DNA from: RGIG3528 sp045629005
GTDB lineage: Bacteria > Bacillota > Clostridia > Lachnospirales > Lachnospiraceae
Reading direction: 5' to 3'
Length of the DNA: 64,000 bases
Assembly (NCBI GenBank): GCA_045629005.1
Contig: JAZQQJ010000079.1
Span: 1 to 64,000 of the forward strand
Positions 17,613-26,529 of the stretch are shown in pieces. Under the pieces are notes generated by a model. The model ran no database searches. It had not been told where the DNA came from and worked only from the letters and a program-made list of their open reading frames with translations. A program made the position numbers and the translations under genes. The first letter of the stretch is position 1. Every line of letters begins with the position of its first letter.

Positions 17613-17663
17613 TTAAAAAGGGCAGTTTTGCCTTTTATTAACCCCAAAAAAGGAGACAGCGAT

Positions 17664-18578
17664 ATGAAAATCAATCAAGTCATTTTGTATGGCAGAGTTG
17701 CTAAAGAACCTAATATCAGCAAGTCTGATCCCGACTCCGGCCAGAACAAATTTCTCGGAGTTATGTATCTGGATGTATGCCGTGGCAGACGTACTGTAGG
17801 AGACGGCATTAGTTACACAAAGCACGACTCCGTTATGGTAACCACATTTGACGAAGAATATGTCTGTCAGATGGAGCAGTGCCACAAGAACGATATTGTT
17901 CTTGTTAAGGGTGTATTAACATCCGGAAAAGTAAAAAAGGCTGCACCCTGCCCGATTTGTCAGGAAACAGGTGGTGCAGGAGCAAAAGAGATAGCCGAGG
18001 GAATCATCGTTTATGTAACACCTCAGCATATCAAGATTGTAGCTTCCTATGATGAAAAAATCCCGGCAAAAACAGATATTGCCGAAAACAAAGAAATCTC
18101 AAATCTGGTTATGCTTTCGGGCACTCTTTTGAAAGACCCCAAGCTTATCAAAACAAAGGCCGGTCTTCAGATTACCCAGTATCCTCTTATTTCGAACCGT
18201 AAGTACAAGATCCGAATGGATGATCCGGATACAAAGACAGACTATCTGATTGTCAAGTCATATGGAGAACAGGCCATTGACGATAAGACATTCCTTAAAT
18301 TCCAGTCTGAAATTCAGATTGACGGATTTCTTCAGACAAGGGTTGTAACCCGTAGAAGAAAATGTCCCTGCTGTGGTGAGTTCTATTCATGGCGTGATAA
18401 TTCCAGTGAAGTCGTTCCTTATTCCGTAGAGCATATCAAAAACGTCCGCACGGAAGAAGAAATAGAAGAACTTACAAAAATGAATATCGAGATGTATAAA
18501 AACCGTTTGCTTGAAACCGACAGTTCAGATGCGCTTGAAGAAGATCTGATGTCGGAAGATGTAGCCGGAAACAACTGA
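17664..18578 (+). CDS. Tandem OB-fold SSB-like protein with two CxxC insertions
   Basis: A 304-residue protein made of two SSB-type OB folds: residues 1-150 (INQVILYGRVAKEP..., matching the SSB start NKVILMGRLTRDP) and about 160-270 (SNLVMLSGTLLKDP...). Each repeat carries one CxxC at the same place, in the loop between the last strands (C96/C99 and C234/C237). The two halves may share one zinc ion. The acidic C-terminal tail lacks the usual PFA/PF ending. The start at 17664 has AAAGGAG; an upstream ATG would lie before this site. It probably binds single-stranded DNA in the element's replication. I know no standard family with this layout. Confidence 0.75.
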   Translation: MKINQVILYGRVAKEPNISKSDPDSGQNKFLGVMYLDVCRGRRTVGDGISYTKHDSVMVTTFDEEYVCQMEQCHKNDIVLVKGVLTSGKVKKAAPCPICQETGGAGAKEIAEGIIVYVTPQHIKIVASYDEKIPAKTDIAENKEISNLVMLSGTLLKDPKLIKTKAGLQITQYPLISNRKYKIRMDDPDTKTDYLIVKSYGEQAIDDKTFLKFQSEIQIDGFLQTRVVTRRRKCPCCGEFYSWRDNSSEVVPYSVEHIKNVRTEEEIEELTKMNIEMYKNRLLETDSSDALEEDLMSEDVAGNN

Positions 18579-18651
18579 TAAATATTTTTTTGTTCTTTTT
18601 CTCCATTTTATTATCATAAATAGTGAAAAAATAAAAAAAAGGAGGAAAGAA

Positions 18652-19815
18652 ATGAATCTCGACGACAATTATCAGATTTCAGGGAAGGATTTTGATTCTT
18701 TTCAGACGGCGGTAAACGAACTTGTCGCGTCAACAAAAGACGTCAAAATCCCCGGATGCGAAGCGGTAATTTTGTCTCCTTGCGTTTCATCAAAAATGCA
18801 AAAAGCCGGAGAAATCCCATTTTATGTCCTTTCACAGGCGTACGAAGCAGGATTTGCAGAAAACGGCAAACTTCATCTTGGCTATAAAAAGGCTGAGGAA
18901 GTGTACGACTCGGACAAAATGCCACAAGCCAGAATGTTCTTAATTATGTTTCAGGGAAACACCTATTCGGTTTCCCCGATGGCGTTCCAGACTCTCTCGC
19001 AAAGAGCCGGTGTAGGAGGAGAGGATCTTGCCACCCATAACACTTTGGCAAGAGACATGTACCTGTCAGAGTGTTTGCATAAACAAAATGAAAAAATCCG
19101 TTTTGTTTACAGGGAAGACACAACTTCCTCCGGAGTGACATTGAAAAAAATCTTTGCCGCTTTCGGAAGTATGTACACTCCTTCTCCACAGACTGCTCTG
19201 ACAGAGACAATTCTGAACCTGCAGTTTAACAATGACATTGTACGATGGGATATTTCTCACCAGGAAACAATCGTCACTATGTACGCAGGAAAAGAACGCA
19301 AGTGTGGGACACATAAACTTCGTCCGGTATTAACGCTTACAGCGTCAGATATCGGCAAAGGGACTACTGGGATAAAAACCAGCATCTGGATGGATGGCAG
19401 GCCCGCATTTATTGTTGGACAGAAAAATTTTGTGCATAAGCGCGAAATTACATCTGTGGTCATGACAGATAAATGTGAGGAAATGTTGGAAGACCTTCAG
19501 CAGGAAGTTGAATTATTCTGCGAAACCCTTCCCCAGAGAGTAGTCTACAACTCCGATGTTGTGGAATTACTTAGGAAGGCCATCAATCTCCCGTCTTTGT
19601 CCGGGAAGCGCGTTGCGCTTCTGAAGGAGTTGAATGTTCTTGGATGTGAAAACCAGCAGTTGTCATGGCTCACGCAGCTCGATGACTTTGTGGCAATGCT
19701 GACGTCGTATGACATTCAAAACTACATCACCAACACCACTGAATGGTATGAAAACCTTTATATCATCATCAGAGAGTTGGTTTCGAAAGGAGACGAATAT
19801 GAGAAAGAAGCCTGA
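18652..19815 (+). CDS. Unknown 387-residue protein, possibly DUF932-like
   Basis: No firm family. The segment VSPMAFQTLSQRAGVGGEDL (about 103-122) followed by an Ala/Leu helix recalls DUF932 phage/plasmid proteins, where a similar stretch precedes the core beta domain; the rest is too divergent to be sure. Start after AGGAGG. Only a weak box-like CCATTTTA lies upstream at 18603, so it may be co-transcribed with the tandem-OB gene 73 bases before. It overlaps the next gene by 17 bases. Confidence 0.75.
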   Translation: MNLDDNYQISGKDFDSFQTAVNELVASTKDVKIPGCEAVILSPCVSSKMQKAGEIPFYVLSQAYEAGFAENGKLHLGYKKAEEVYDSDKMPQARMFLIMFQGNTYSVSPMAFQTLSQRAGVGGEDLATHNTLARDMYLSECLHKQNEKIRFVYREDTTSSGVTLKKIFAAFGSMYTPSPQTALTETILNLQFNNDIVRWDISHQETIVTMYAGKERKCGTHKLRPVLTLTASDIGKGTTGIKTSIWMDGRPAFIVGQKNFVHKREITSVVMTDKCEEMLEDLQQEVELFCETLPQRVVYNSDVVELLRKAINLPSLSGKRVALLKELNVLGCENQQLSWLTQLDDFVAMLTSYDIQNYITNTTEWYENLYIIIRELVSKGDEYEKEA

Positions 19816-20047
19816 GGCGTTGAGCTTCGAAGAAAAGCTCGACATAGTCGAAAGAATTTCAAAGGATACCACCCGCGGGTGGTATCCAACTGTAGCCCAG
19901 ATGCGAGAACATGGGGTTGAAGAAGATTTGGAAAAATTCTCTTACCTGATTTTGTTCTTTGCGTCGAATCCCTTTAATCTTCCGGATGATAAGGAGTACA
20001 AGGAGACAGTAAGTTACTGTACTTCATTGTCGCGAAAGATTGCATAG
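19799..20047 (+). CDS. Unknown 82-residue protein
   Basis: Not recognised. Its ATG (19799) lies inside the end of the previous gene and has AAAGGAG within that gene, so the two are translationally coupled. Helical and charged (SFEEKLDIVERISKD). Longer in-frame versions begin without a ribosome site and were rejected. Confidence 0.75.
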   Translation: MRKKPEALSFEEKLDIVERISKDTTRGWYPTVAQMREHGVEEDLEKFSYLILFFASNPFNLPDDKEYKETVSYCTSLSRKIA

Positions 20048-20090
20048 TACCCAAGTAAACCGTAGTTAGTAACCAATTTAATGAATTCCC

Positions 20091-20142
20091 AAAAGTTCAT
20101 GAGAGGTGAATACTTAAGGCTCACTTCTTGTGAACTTTTTTT
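20091..20142 (+). terminator. Intrinsic terminator with long stem
   Basis: AAAAGTTCA/TGAACTTTT outer stem with a GGTGA/TCAC inner part and T7. Confidence 0.85.
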
Positions 20143-20156
20143 CTTTTTTAATTTAT

Positions 20157-20164
20157 CTATATTA
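20157..20164 (+). promoter_or_regulatory. CTATATTA promoter box
   Basis: 42 bases before the ssb start. Confidence 0.6.
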
Positions 20165-20206
20165 CTTGTATCAATATAAAATTATTAAATCATAGGAGGA
20201 TTTAAC

Positions 20207-20641
20207 ATGAACAAAGTAATTCTTATGGGCAGACTCACAAGAGACCCCGAGGTAACGTATTCCCAGAAAGACAATTCAGCAATAGCAAGATTCTCGCTCG
20301 CTGTAGACAGACGTGTCAGCAGAAACAATGAGAATGCACAGAATGCAGACTTCATCGGCTGTATTTCTTTCGGCAAGACAGCCGAATTCGCCGAGAAATA
20401 TCTTCGTAAGGGAACAAAGATATCTTGCGTGGGTCGTATTCAGACCGGCAGTTACACAAACAAAGACGGACAGAAGGTCTACACAACGGATGTTGTAGTA
20501 GAAGAAATGGAGTTTGCCGAGAGCAAGAACAGCGGTCGCGCTGATAACACTGACGTACCCGCTCAGGCAGCACCCGAGTCAACACCGGACGGATTTATGA
20601 ACATTCCGGACGACATTGACGAAGAACTTCCCTTCGCATAA
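20207..20641 (+). CDS. ssb: Single-stranded DNA-binding protein
   Basis: A 144-residue canonical bacterial SSB. OB fold in residues 1-105 begins NKVILMGRLTRDPEV and includes FIGCISFGKTAEF and a KGTKISCVGRIQTGSYT stretch. A flexible Ala/Pro/Asp linker leads to the acidic tail DDIDEELPFA, the interaction tip for repair and replication partners. Length and tail are normal. AGGAGG precedes the ATG, and the gene has its own box and terminator. The element thus encodes two SSB types (see 17664), perhaps for replication and for transferred single strands. Confidence 0.95.
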   Translation: MNKVILMGRLTRDPEVTYSQKDNSAIARFSLAVDRRVSRNNENAQNADFIGCISFGKTAEFAEKYLRKGTKISCVGRIQTGSYTNKDGQKVYTTDVVVEEMEFAESKNSGRADNTDVPAQAAPESTPDGFMNIPDDIDEELPFA

Positions 20642-20661
20642 AGTAAAGACTTGTTCAAAAC

Positions 20662-20690
20662 AAAAACCGTGACGATTGTCGCGGTTTTTT
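20662..20690. terminator. Bidirectional terminator
   Basis: AAAACCG and GAC pairing with GTC and CGGTTTT, between ssb and the convergent minus-strand gene. Confidence 0.85.
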
Positions 20691-20692
20691 AT

Positions 20693-21421
20693 TTAATACC
20701 ATTCGTTAATATAATCTGTATTGTCGTCAAAATTTTTCATAAACTCATAAAACTGCAGATATTTTGCGAGTACCGGAGATTTTTTGCTTTCTGACCGATT
20801 TGTAACTTGAATACGTTGATTTACAGAACCTGTTTCCCAGTTATCCAGAGAATCTTTTTCATTCTGTTCTGCAGTCAGGTAATCTGCAATTTCCTTCTTC
20901 ACCCCAAGCTGATATGCAACCGGATTTACTTTCTTTCTTTTTTTGTTGTTAACAGGCGGATTACTGCCGGTATAATGAAAATACAAATCACTTATTTTTG
21001 CAGATGAATATTGCATAAAATTCGGGTCCGTTTCGGCCAGCCTTGCTCCGGTTTTAACAATGGCAAGCACCGCCGCAAGAAAATCATGTTCATCGAAATC
21101 TGCTGCAACATCGGGCCTTTTTCCCGAGATACGCTTGATGTGTGTAAGCATATAGATTTCCTTTATTCTTAAATCTACTGCTTTACCTCCGGCAACCTTA
21201 AGGATTTCCCACATTTTCCATGACGGAATTCCGGGATATGCGATGGCCCCGATATTTATGTTTTTGGAAACCCCGTAAGCGAGAATCCTCTTTTGTTCCG
21301 GATTAAAAGGCAGGAGAAACTCACCCGTTTTTAAATTAAGAAACGGGATATTATCCATATTTGTATAAATCCCGTCCCGGGATATATTGTCGTATTTCAT
21401 TGGATTAAATTTGTTCTTCAT
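20693..21421 (-). CDS. Unknown 242-residue protein
   Basis: Not recognised. I place the start at 21421 (MKNKFNP) because GAGGTG lies 7 bases before; an ATG 15 bases earlier would include that ribosome site. Mixed alpha/beta with a Lys-rich loop (NNKKRKKVN, about 165). It is transcribed against its neighbours from one of the five bipartite promoters, which on the minus strand keeps exactly the same spacing as on the plus strand. Confidence 0.75.
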   Translation of the reverse strand: MKNKFNPMKYDNISRDGIYTNMDNIPFLNLKTGEFLLPFNPEQKRILAYGVSKNINIGAIAYPGIPSWKMWEILKVAGGKAVDLRIKEIYMLTHIKRISGKRPDVAADFDEHDFLAAVLAIVKTGARLAETDPNFMQYSSAKISDLYFHYTGSNPPVNNKKRKKVNPVAYQLGVKKEIADYLTAEQNEKDSLDNWETGSVNQRIQVTNRSESKKSPVLAKYLQFYEFMKNFDDNTDYINEWY

Positions 21422-21441
21422 ACAATCACACCTCATATACA

Positions 21442-21479
21442 GAATATAGCATTTACATCAAAAAAGCGAGCTTTGTATA
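21442..21479 (-). promoter_or_regulatory. Bipartite promoter TATACAAA-N22-CTATATTC (minus strand)
   Basis: Minus-strand TATACAAA at 21479-21472 and CTATATTC at 21449-21442, 20 bases before the start at 21421. Independent support for the fixed spacing. Confidence 0.65.
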
Positions 21480-21570
21480 TAAAAAAAAACAAAAAGATAC
21501 AATTTTTATATCAAACGGAAGACTCACAGACGTCTCCTCTTTTTTTAACCATAATTCAAGCCCAATTTAC

Positions 21571-21578
21571 CTATATTA
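21571..21578 (+). promoter_or_regulatory. CTATATTA promoter box of the transfer operon
   Basis: Context ATTTACCTATATTAATAAG, 46 bases before the first transfer gene. Confidence 0.65.
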
Positions 21579-21624
21579 ATAAGTAGAAACTCTATTTATG
21601 CAGACAGGAAAGGAGAAAATCCAT

Positions 21625-23301
21625 ATGGGCAGAATTGAAAGAGAGTTATCACGAGAACCAATTAACGATTTTGTCAAATTCATGAAAGCATTAAGTGATG
21701 CTTTTGCGAAATTATTCCAGCAATGGGTTAAGCATAAGGACACCCAGGAATCACTTGACCTCGCTAAGAAGATGGAAGACAGATTCTTCGAGGGTGGAGC
21801 TCCCATTGCAATCAAACTCCACGGCGGCGCAGAAGTTGCCGGAAATTTAAAGGTATGGATGAAACAGCAGGGTATCGGCTTCCTTGAACTTGGAAACTCA
21901 ACCATTATCTGTTCCAACGTCCGTGCGCAGACTATTATGGAAATGGACAGAAAACTGTGTATCGCCAAAGGCAGTTATCTGCAGGAGGTTTCCTGCAAGG
22001 AGCTGGAAAACGCCATTGCGACTCTTCCGATAAGCAACAAGACGCTATTAACAATGAACAACCTTACCGAAGATGAAGCGACAGTGTTCAAAAACAAGTG
22101 TGAAATCGGCAAAAAGCCGAATACCGTCGGAATTGACAAGGTTGTCGACGAGCAGGGCAATGTCAGCTACCGCTATGAATGGCGTTCAGAACCTAAAGAA
22201 GTTTTCTCCCGTCCGGAAACCAATGAAAACGGATTTATGGTTGTAAACGAACTGTCATCAGACGTATCGAAGGCATGGCTTGAAACAATGTTCAGTCTGT
22301 ACGCCTGGGATCCCGAACAGAAGCACAGTGAGATTGATTACGACCGTAAACTCGAAGACGATGTAGATAAAATCACAACGGCCCTCCGATGCAATAAATT
22401 CGATGAATTCAGAGAAATGTTACCCGAACAGTACAGACAGTACAAAGAAGACCCCAATGGTTCCCGAGAGTTTTATATTATCGGTACAACAAATAAAGGT
22501 GAAAAGAAGAGTTATATCAGACTGTCATCTACGGGATTCACCGCTTACGAAGTAAAAGAAGCCGAGGGACAGCCAAGAACCGTAACAGAAGTTGCAAAAG
22601 TAAGTATAGATACCCCGAACTTTGAGGGCGAACTCAGAGTCCAGATGGATAATATATATAATGAAACAATCTTAACGGATGAAAAAGAACTTGATTTCTT
22701 CCTTGATCCAAGAACCAACGCCAGCTTCCTGAATATCATTACCGGTAATGCAGAAGGCGTTGACACGGAAAATCTATATAAAATCCTGTCTCAGGACGAA
22801 ATAGCCCAGCTGCAGAAATACAGAGAAAAGGAATATGCAACACGTCCTATGCGTTATTATGACGCAACCGCAGAAGCAGCAAAAGGTCAAATCCCCCAGT
22901 ATATTGACCTTGCAATCAAGAGACAGGTTGAACTGGAAGCCAAAGACCGTGGAATTGATATTACGGAACCCGAAAATATGGACGACATTATGTTCCTCTA
23001 TCAGCGTGAAGCCACGGAATTTATGAGAAATCCTGAGTTATACAGAGAAAACATTGAGGATGTTGAAAGCGCAAGGGCGCTTGACCAGGCATTTGACCTG
23101 ATGAATGAGACGATTATTGATAAGGACGGTCATAAACTTTCCGATGTGTTCGAACAGCATAAAGACCTGATAACCACCCATATGGATAAAAACATGAATA
23201 TGGACACCCACATCGCGAAATCAGCTCCGCTTAAAGAAAAAGACGAATACGATAAACGTCCTTTCTTTGCAAGAGATAACACGGCTGAACCGGTAAAATA
23301 A
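21625..23301 (+). CDS. Unknown 558-residue protein in PcfB/DUF3801 position
   Basis: It immediately precedes virD4, where Gram-positive elements of the Tn1549/pCF10 type usually carry a DUF3801 (PcfB) relaxosome adaptor. The N-terminal part has a comparable pattern: an amphipathic helix, then GGAPIAIKLHGGAEVAGNLK, and strands ending in SNVRAQTIMEMDRKL (about residues 45-115). The protein is far longer than PcfB, and the remaining 440 residues are unrecognised, acidic and helical. I chose ATG 21625 because AAGGAG precedes it. A role linking cargo DNA to VirD4 is inference from position. Confidence 0.65.
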   Translation: MGRIERELSREPINDFVKFMKALSDAFAKLFQQWVKHKDTQESLDLAKKMEDRFFEGGAPIAIKLHGGAEVAGNLKVWMKQQGIGFLELGNSTIICSNVRAQTIMEMDRKLCIAKGSYLQEVSCKELENAIATLPISNKTLLTMNNLTEDEATVFKNKCEIGKKPNTVGIDKVVDEQGNVSYRYEWRSEPKEVFSRPETNENGFMVVNELSSDVSKAWLETMFSLYAWDPEQKHSEIDYDRKLEDDVDKITTALRCNKFDEFREMLPEQYRQYKEDPNGSREFYIIGTTNKGEKKSYIRLSSTGFTAYEVKEAEGQPRTVTEVAKVSIDTPNFEGELRVQMDNIYNETILTDEKELDFFLDPRTNASFLNIITGNAEGVDTENLYKILSQDEIAQLQKYREKEYATRPMRYYDATAEAAKGQIPQYIDLAIKRQVELEAKDRGIDITEPENMDDIMFLYQREATEFMRNPELYRENIEDVESARALDQAFDLMNETIIDKDGHKLSDVFEQHKDLITTHMDKNMNMDTHIAKSAPLKEKDEYDKRPFFARDNTAEPVK

Positions 23302-23344
23302 TTGGGAAGTCAATCCGCAGTAAATCTTAAATGGAGGAATATAT

Positions 23345-25996
23345 ATGGATGAAAACGCTCGCTCCGTTAATGAGCAGGAAAACACCGAGGAAAGCGCTGC
23401 ATTAACAGAAACCGAATCTGAAAAGATTCAGAATGAAGCAGATACCTCTAAAAGTAAAAAGAAGAAAACGAAAAAGGCGGCGAAGAAGAAGCCGAATCAA
23501 AACCTGATGGGTGCATCTTTTGCTCAAAGAAAAAAAGCAAAAGAAAGAAAGCGAATGAAAAAGCTGATAGCATTTTTTGCTGTGCTCTATCTTTTGATTG
23601 TGTATTGGTTCTGTCATGTCGGTTATGTTGCTTTCCCCGCAAACGGATACCACAGAGTTAATATATTCAGTGCGTCATTCCAGCATATGTTTACTCATCC
23701 GTTTACACTGTTCCCGACCGCCACGTGGACGCTGTCAATAATCCTTCTTGTTACAGTTGCCATTGCTGCTGCAATAGCGTTCATCGTGTTCCAGATGAAT
23801 ATAATGAAACACGACAATGATGAAACAGTTAACGGCTCGGCTCATTTCATGACAAAAGAAGAAATGGCAGATTATAACGAACGTTGTACCACTCCGTTCG
23901 AAAGTCCTGAAAAAACAGGATTTAACAATATGATCATTTCAAAGGATATCTACCTTTCCCTTGACTGGAAGAGAACATTCCTGAACTGTAACATGCTGAT
24001 TATCGGTGCCTCTGGTGCCGGTAAAACAAGATATTTTGCAAGCCCCAATATCCTGCAGTACAACAGTAACTTTGTTATTACTGACCCGTCCGGTGAAATT
24101 TTCAGAGATTATGGTAAAGCACTGGAAGACCACGGTTATAAAGTTAAAACATTTAACATCGTAGATTTTGCAAGAAGTAGCAGATACAATCCGTTCCATT
24201 ATATTAGGGAAGAAAAAGATGTATTTACTATCGTAAATGCCTTTATGGAAAACACAACTGCTCCGGGCAAAAAGGGCGGAGACGCATTCTGGGACGATTC
24301 AACAAAACTCCTTTTAACAGCCCTTATGCTGTATATTTGGCATGTCCTCCCTCCCGAAAAACAGACGATGTCAAAAATCATAGATATGATTAACCTGTCG
24401 GATATCAATGAAAATGATTCAACGACAAAATCGCCCCTCGACCAGTTGTTCGACCAGCTCGAATCGGAAGATCCCGAAAACCTTGCCGTGCAGCAGTATA
24501 AACTGTTCAAACTTGGTGCAGGAAAAACCCTTAAGTCAATCCTTATTTCAGCCGGTGTACGTCTTCAGCAGTTTAAGCTTTCAGACGTTAAGGATCTTAC
24601 AAGCTGGGATGATCTTGAATTCGAGTCATTCTCAGATACTAAACAGGCATTGTTCGTTATCATTCCGACCGCAGAAACATCATTCAATTACATCGTATCA
24701 ATGATGTACACCCAGATGTTTACCAGCCTTTACTACTACGCAGAAAATGAGCAGAGGTATGGTTGGGCGGCAATAACTCCCGATAATACATCAGTTTTTG
24801 TCAGCAAGGCAAGAACAAAAGACGATTCACCTAATGCGGAGAAGGAAGTAAAAGCCTTTGTCAATGCCATAAAATCAAAGATATACATTGAGGAAGACAC
24901 CAAAAAGAAACTTTTCAATATTTATACGGATTTCAATGGTGTTAAAACGCTTGTGGCATGGAGAGGCCAGCGTGAGTGGGCCGAAGAGTTCTGTAAGGAA
25001 TTAAAAAACGTCAAGGCAGTTCCGCTTAAAGAAAGAAATGGCTGTCTGCTTAACCACGTCAGATTTATCCTTGATGAGTTTGCAAACATCGGTTCAATCC
25101 CGGCATTTAATGAAAAACTTGCAACCATCCGTAAATACAACATTTCCTGTTCAATCATTATCCAGGGCCTTGGTCAGCTTAAGAAAATGTATAAAGATGA
25201 CTGGTCTGTACTTGTTGGTAACTGTGATACCAAACTTGACCTCGGCTGTTCCGATCAGGAGACGAACGAGTGGCTAGTAAAACAGCTTGGTAAAAAGACA
25301 ACAAGGGTTAAAAACGAATCTTTCAGTCATAACGAAAAGGCCGGCGGCACAGTTTCGATTCAGAAGAGTTCCAGAGAACTTATGACTATAGATGAATTAG
25401 CGGGTATGGCTCCTAACGAATGTCTTGTAATTATCCGTAAGGAACCCCCTCACCGTGGTCTGAAATATGAGCTTACAGATCACCCTGAATACCAGTATGC
25501 AAAAGAGCATTCCGATATGTTTGTTTTTGACAGGGAACCTGTAAAATCAAATTCAAATATTCCTCTCAGAGAGAGAAAGAAACAGGCAGAAGAGCAGAAT
25601 GCCAGCACCGAATCCGGAGAGGCGAAGCAACCGATTACGGAAACTCCAACATCTCAAACACCTCCGGCTCCCGCACCGGCCCCTGCTAAAAAGCCTGCAG
25701 AAAATCCGACAGCTCCTCCAATGACTATCAAGGATGCTGAAAAAAGAAAACGCGATGCAAGGAATTATGCTGCAAAGACAGAAGCAAAAGCGGCTGAAAA
25801 TGCAGTAAAGGCCATAGAAGAGGAAGAAATGGTACTGGCCGGGTTTGATGATAAATCAATCTTTGAAAGCTTCGCCAATGCAATGAACATCAATATCGAC
25901 TCTTCTTCAGAGGAAATTCTTGAGGAATTGGAAAGCCGAATAATATTCGATGACCCCTCACAGGATGAAATATCATATATGTTAAAAAGCAACTGA
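23345..25996 (+). CDS. virD4: VirD4/TraG-type conjugal coupling protein
   Basis: An 883-residue T4SS coupling ATPase. After a basic Lys-rich N-terminus (about 30-80) come two membrane helices (about 78-98 and 135-155), Walker A GASGAGKTR (about 220), VITDPSGEIFRDY, and Walker B ILDEFANIG (about 575), followed by SIIIQGLGQLKKMYKD. A long Pro/Ala and Glu/Lys tail (from about 735) is probably a substrate- or channel-binding extension. It hands relaxosome-bound DNA to the channel. GGAGG precedes the ATG. Confidence 0.93.
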   Translation: MDENARSVNEQENTEESAALTETESEKIQNEADTSKSKKKKTKKAAKKKPNQNLMGASFAQRKKAKERKRMKKLIAFFAVLYLLIVYWFCHVGYVAFPANGYHRVNIFSASFQHMFTHPFTLFPTATWTLSIILLVTVAIAAAIAFIVFQMNIMKHDNDETVNGSAHFMTKEEMADYNERCTTPFESPEKTGFNNMIISKDIYLSLDWKRTFLNCNMLIIGASGAGKTRYFASPNILQYNSNFVITDPSGEIFRDYGKALEDHGYKVKTFNIVDFARSSRYNPFHYIREEKDVFTIVNAFMENTTAPGKKGGDAFWDDSTKLLLTALMLYIWHVLPPEKQTMSKIIDMINLSDINENDSTTKSPLDQLFDQLESEDPENLAVQQYKLFKLGAGKTLKSILISAGVRLQQFKLSDVKDLTSWDDLEFESFSDTKQALFVIIPTAETSFNYIVSMMYTQMFTSLYYYAENEQRYGWAAITPDNTSVFVSKARTKDDSPNAEKEVKAFVNAIKSKIYIEEDTKKKLFNIYTDFNGVKTLVAWRGQREWAEEFCKELKNVKAVPLKERNGCLLNHVRFILDEFANIGSIPAFNEKLATIRKYNISCSIIIQGLGQLKKMYKDDWSVLVGNCDTKLDLGCSDQETNEWLVKQLGKKTTRVKNESFSHNEKAGGTVSIQKSSRELMTIDELAGMAPNECLVIIRKEPPHRGLKYELTDHPEYQYAKEHSDMFVFDREPVKSNSNIPLRERKKQAEEQNASTESGEAKQPITETPTSQTPPAPAPAPAKKPAENPTAPPMTIKDAEKRKRDARNYAAKTEAKAAENAVKAIEEEEMVLAGFDDKSIFESFANAMNINIDSSSEEILEELESRIIFDDPSQDEISYMLKSN

Positions 25997-26049
25997 TTTG
26001 AAAAAAGTCAGAAAAAGCCATTTTGGCTGCTAATAAATATGTTTTACCT

Positions 26050-26057
26050 CTATATTA
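26050..26057 (+). promoter_or_regulatory. CTATATTA promoter box
   Basis: 55 bases before the Maff2-like gene; gives this gene its own promoter inside the transfer region. GCTAATAAA lies 22 bases upstream. Confidence 0.6.
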
Positions 26058-26112
26058 ATAATGTAATCATCAGACAGCAGTCCTGTCTGAAATAAAGAAG
26101 GAGAAAAATATA

Positions 26113-26466
26113 ATGATGAAGACGTCTGTAACAGAAACACGAAATCGAGTTGTTGGTAAAATCAAATCAGCCGCACCGGCTTTAATAACGACATCACTTG
26201 TTGTTTTAAACCAGGCTTCGCTTTTTTGCGACAATGCAACAATCACAGCATTGGTAAAGGTTATCGGATTTGTAGTCCTTGCCCTTGGTGCCGGCATTGC
26301 AATTTGGGGACTTGTTCAGTTGTTCCCTGCAATGGCTGAAGGTGACGGTCCTGCTAAAAATAAGGCCGGCATGAAGATGATTTCCGGTGCAATTATGATT
26401 GTCATCGGAGCTTTGTTCTCAACAATTTTCGGTCCAATCATTCAGAGCGCTTTTACATATCAGTAA
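26113..26466 (+). CDS. Maff2-family small membrane protein (pilin-like T4SS subunit)
   Basis: A 117-residue protein with two membrane helices (about 50-75 and 90-112) and the Maff2 hallmark LALGAGIAIWGLVQLF followed by a GxxxKNKAGMKMISGA loop. Maff2 proteins sit between VirD4 and TrbL in Tn1549-like elements and resemble VirB2/TrbC-type subunits. The N-terminal 45 residues form a longer than usual extension. Two ATGs are adjacent (26113 and 26116). It has its own promoter and is followed by a terminator, so its expression is probably higher than that of the channel genes behind it. Confidence 0.82.
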   Translation: MMKTSVTETRNRVVGKIKSAAPALITTSLVVLNQASLFCDNATITALVKVIGFVVLALGAGIAIWGLVQLFPAMAEGDGPAKNKAGMKMISGAIMIVIGALFSTIFGPIIQSAFTYQ

Positions 26467-26477
26467 AGCATACTCTT

Positions 26478-26509
26478 AAAGCCCCCTTCCTACGGGTTGG
26501 GGGCTTTAT
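26478..26509 (+). terminator. Intra-operon terminator after maff2-like gene
   Basis: AAAGCCCCC/GGGGGCTTT stem. No promoter box lies between it and the next gene 20 bases on, so downstream transfer genes must depend on readthrough. Confidence 0.8.
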
Positions 26510-26529
26510 TCAAAGGAAGGTATTCACTA

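Noticed and set aside
18603..18610. CCATTTTA as a promoter box for the gene at 18652
   Set aside because: Two mismatches to the box; too weak to count, though the position fits.
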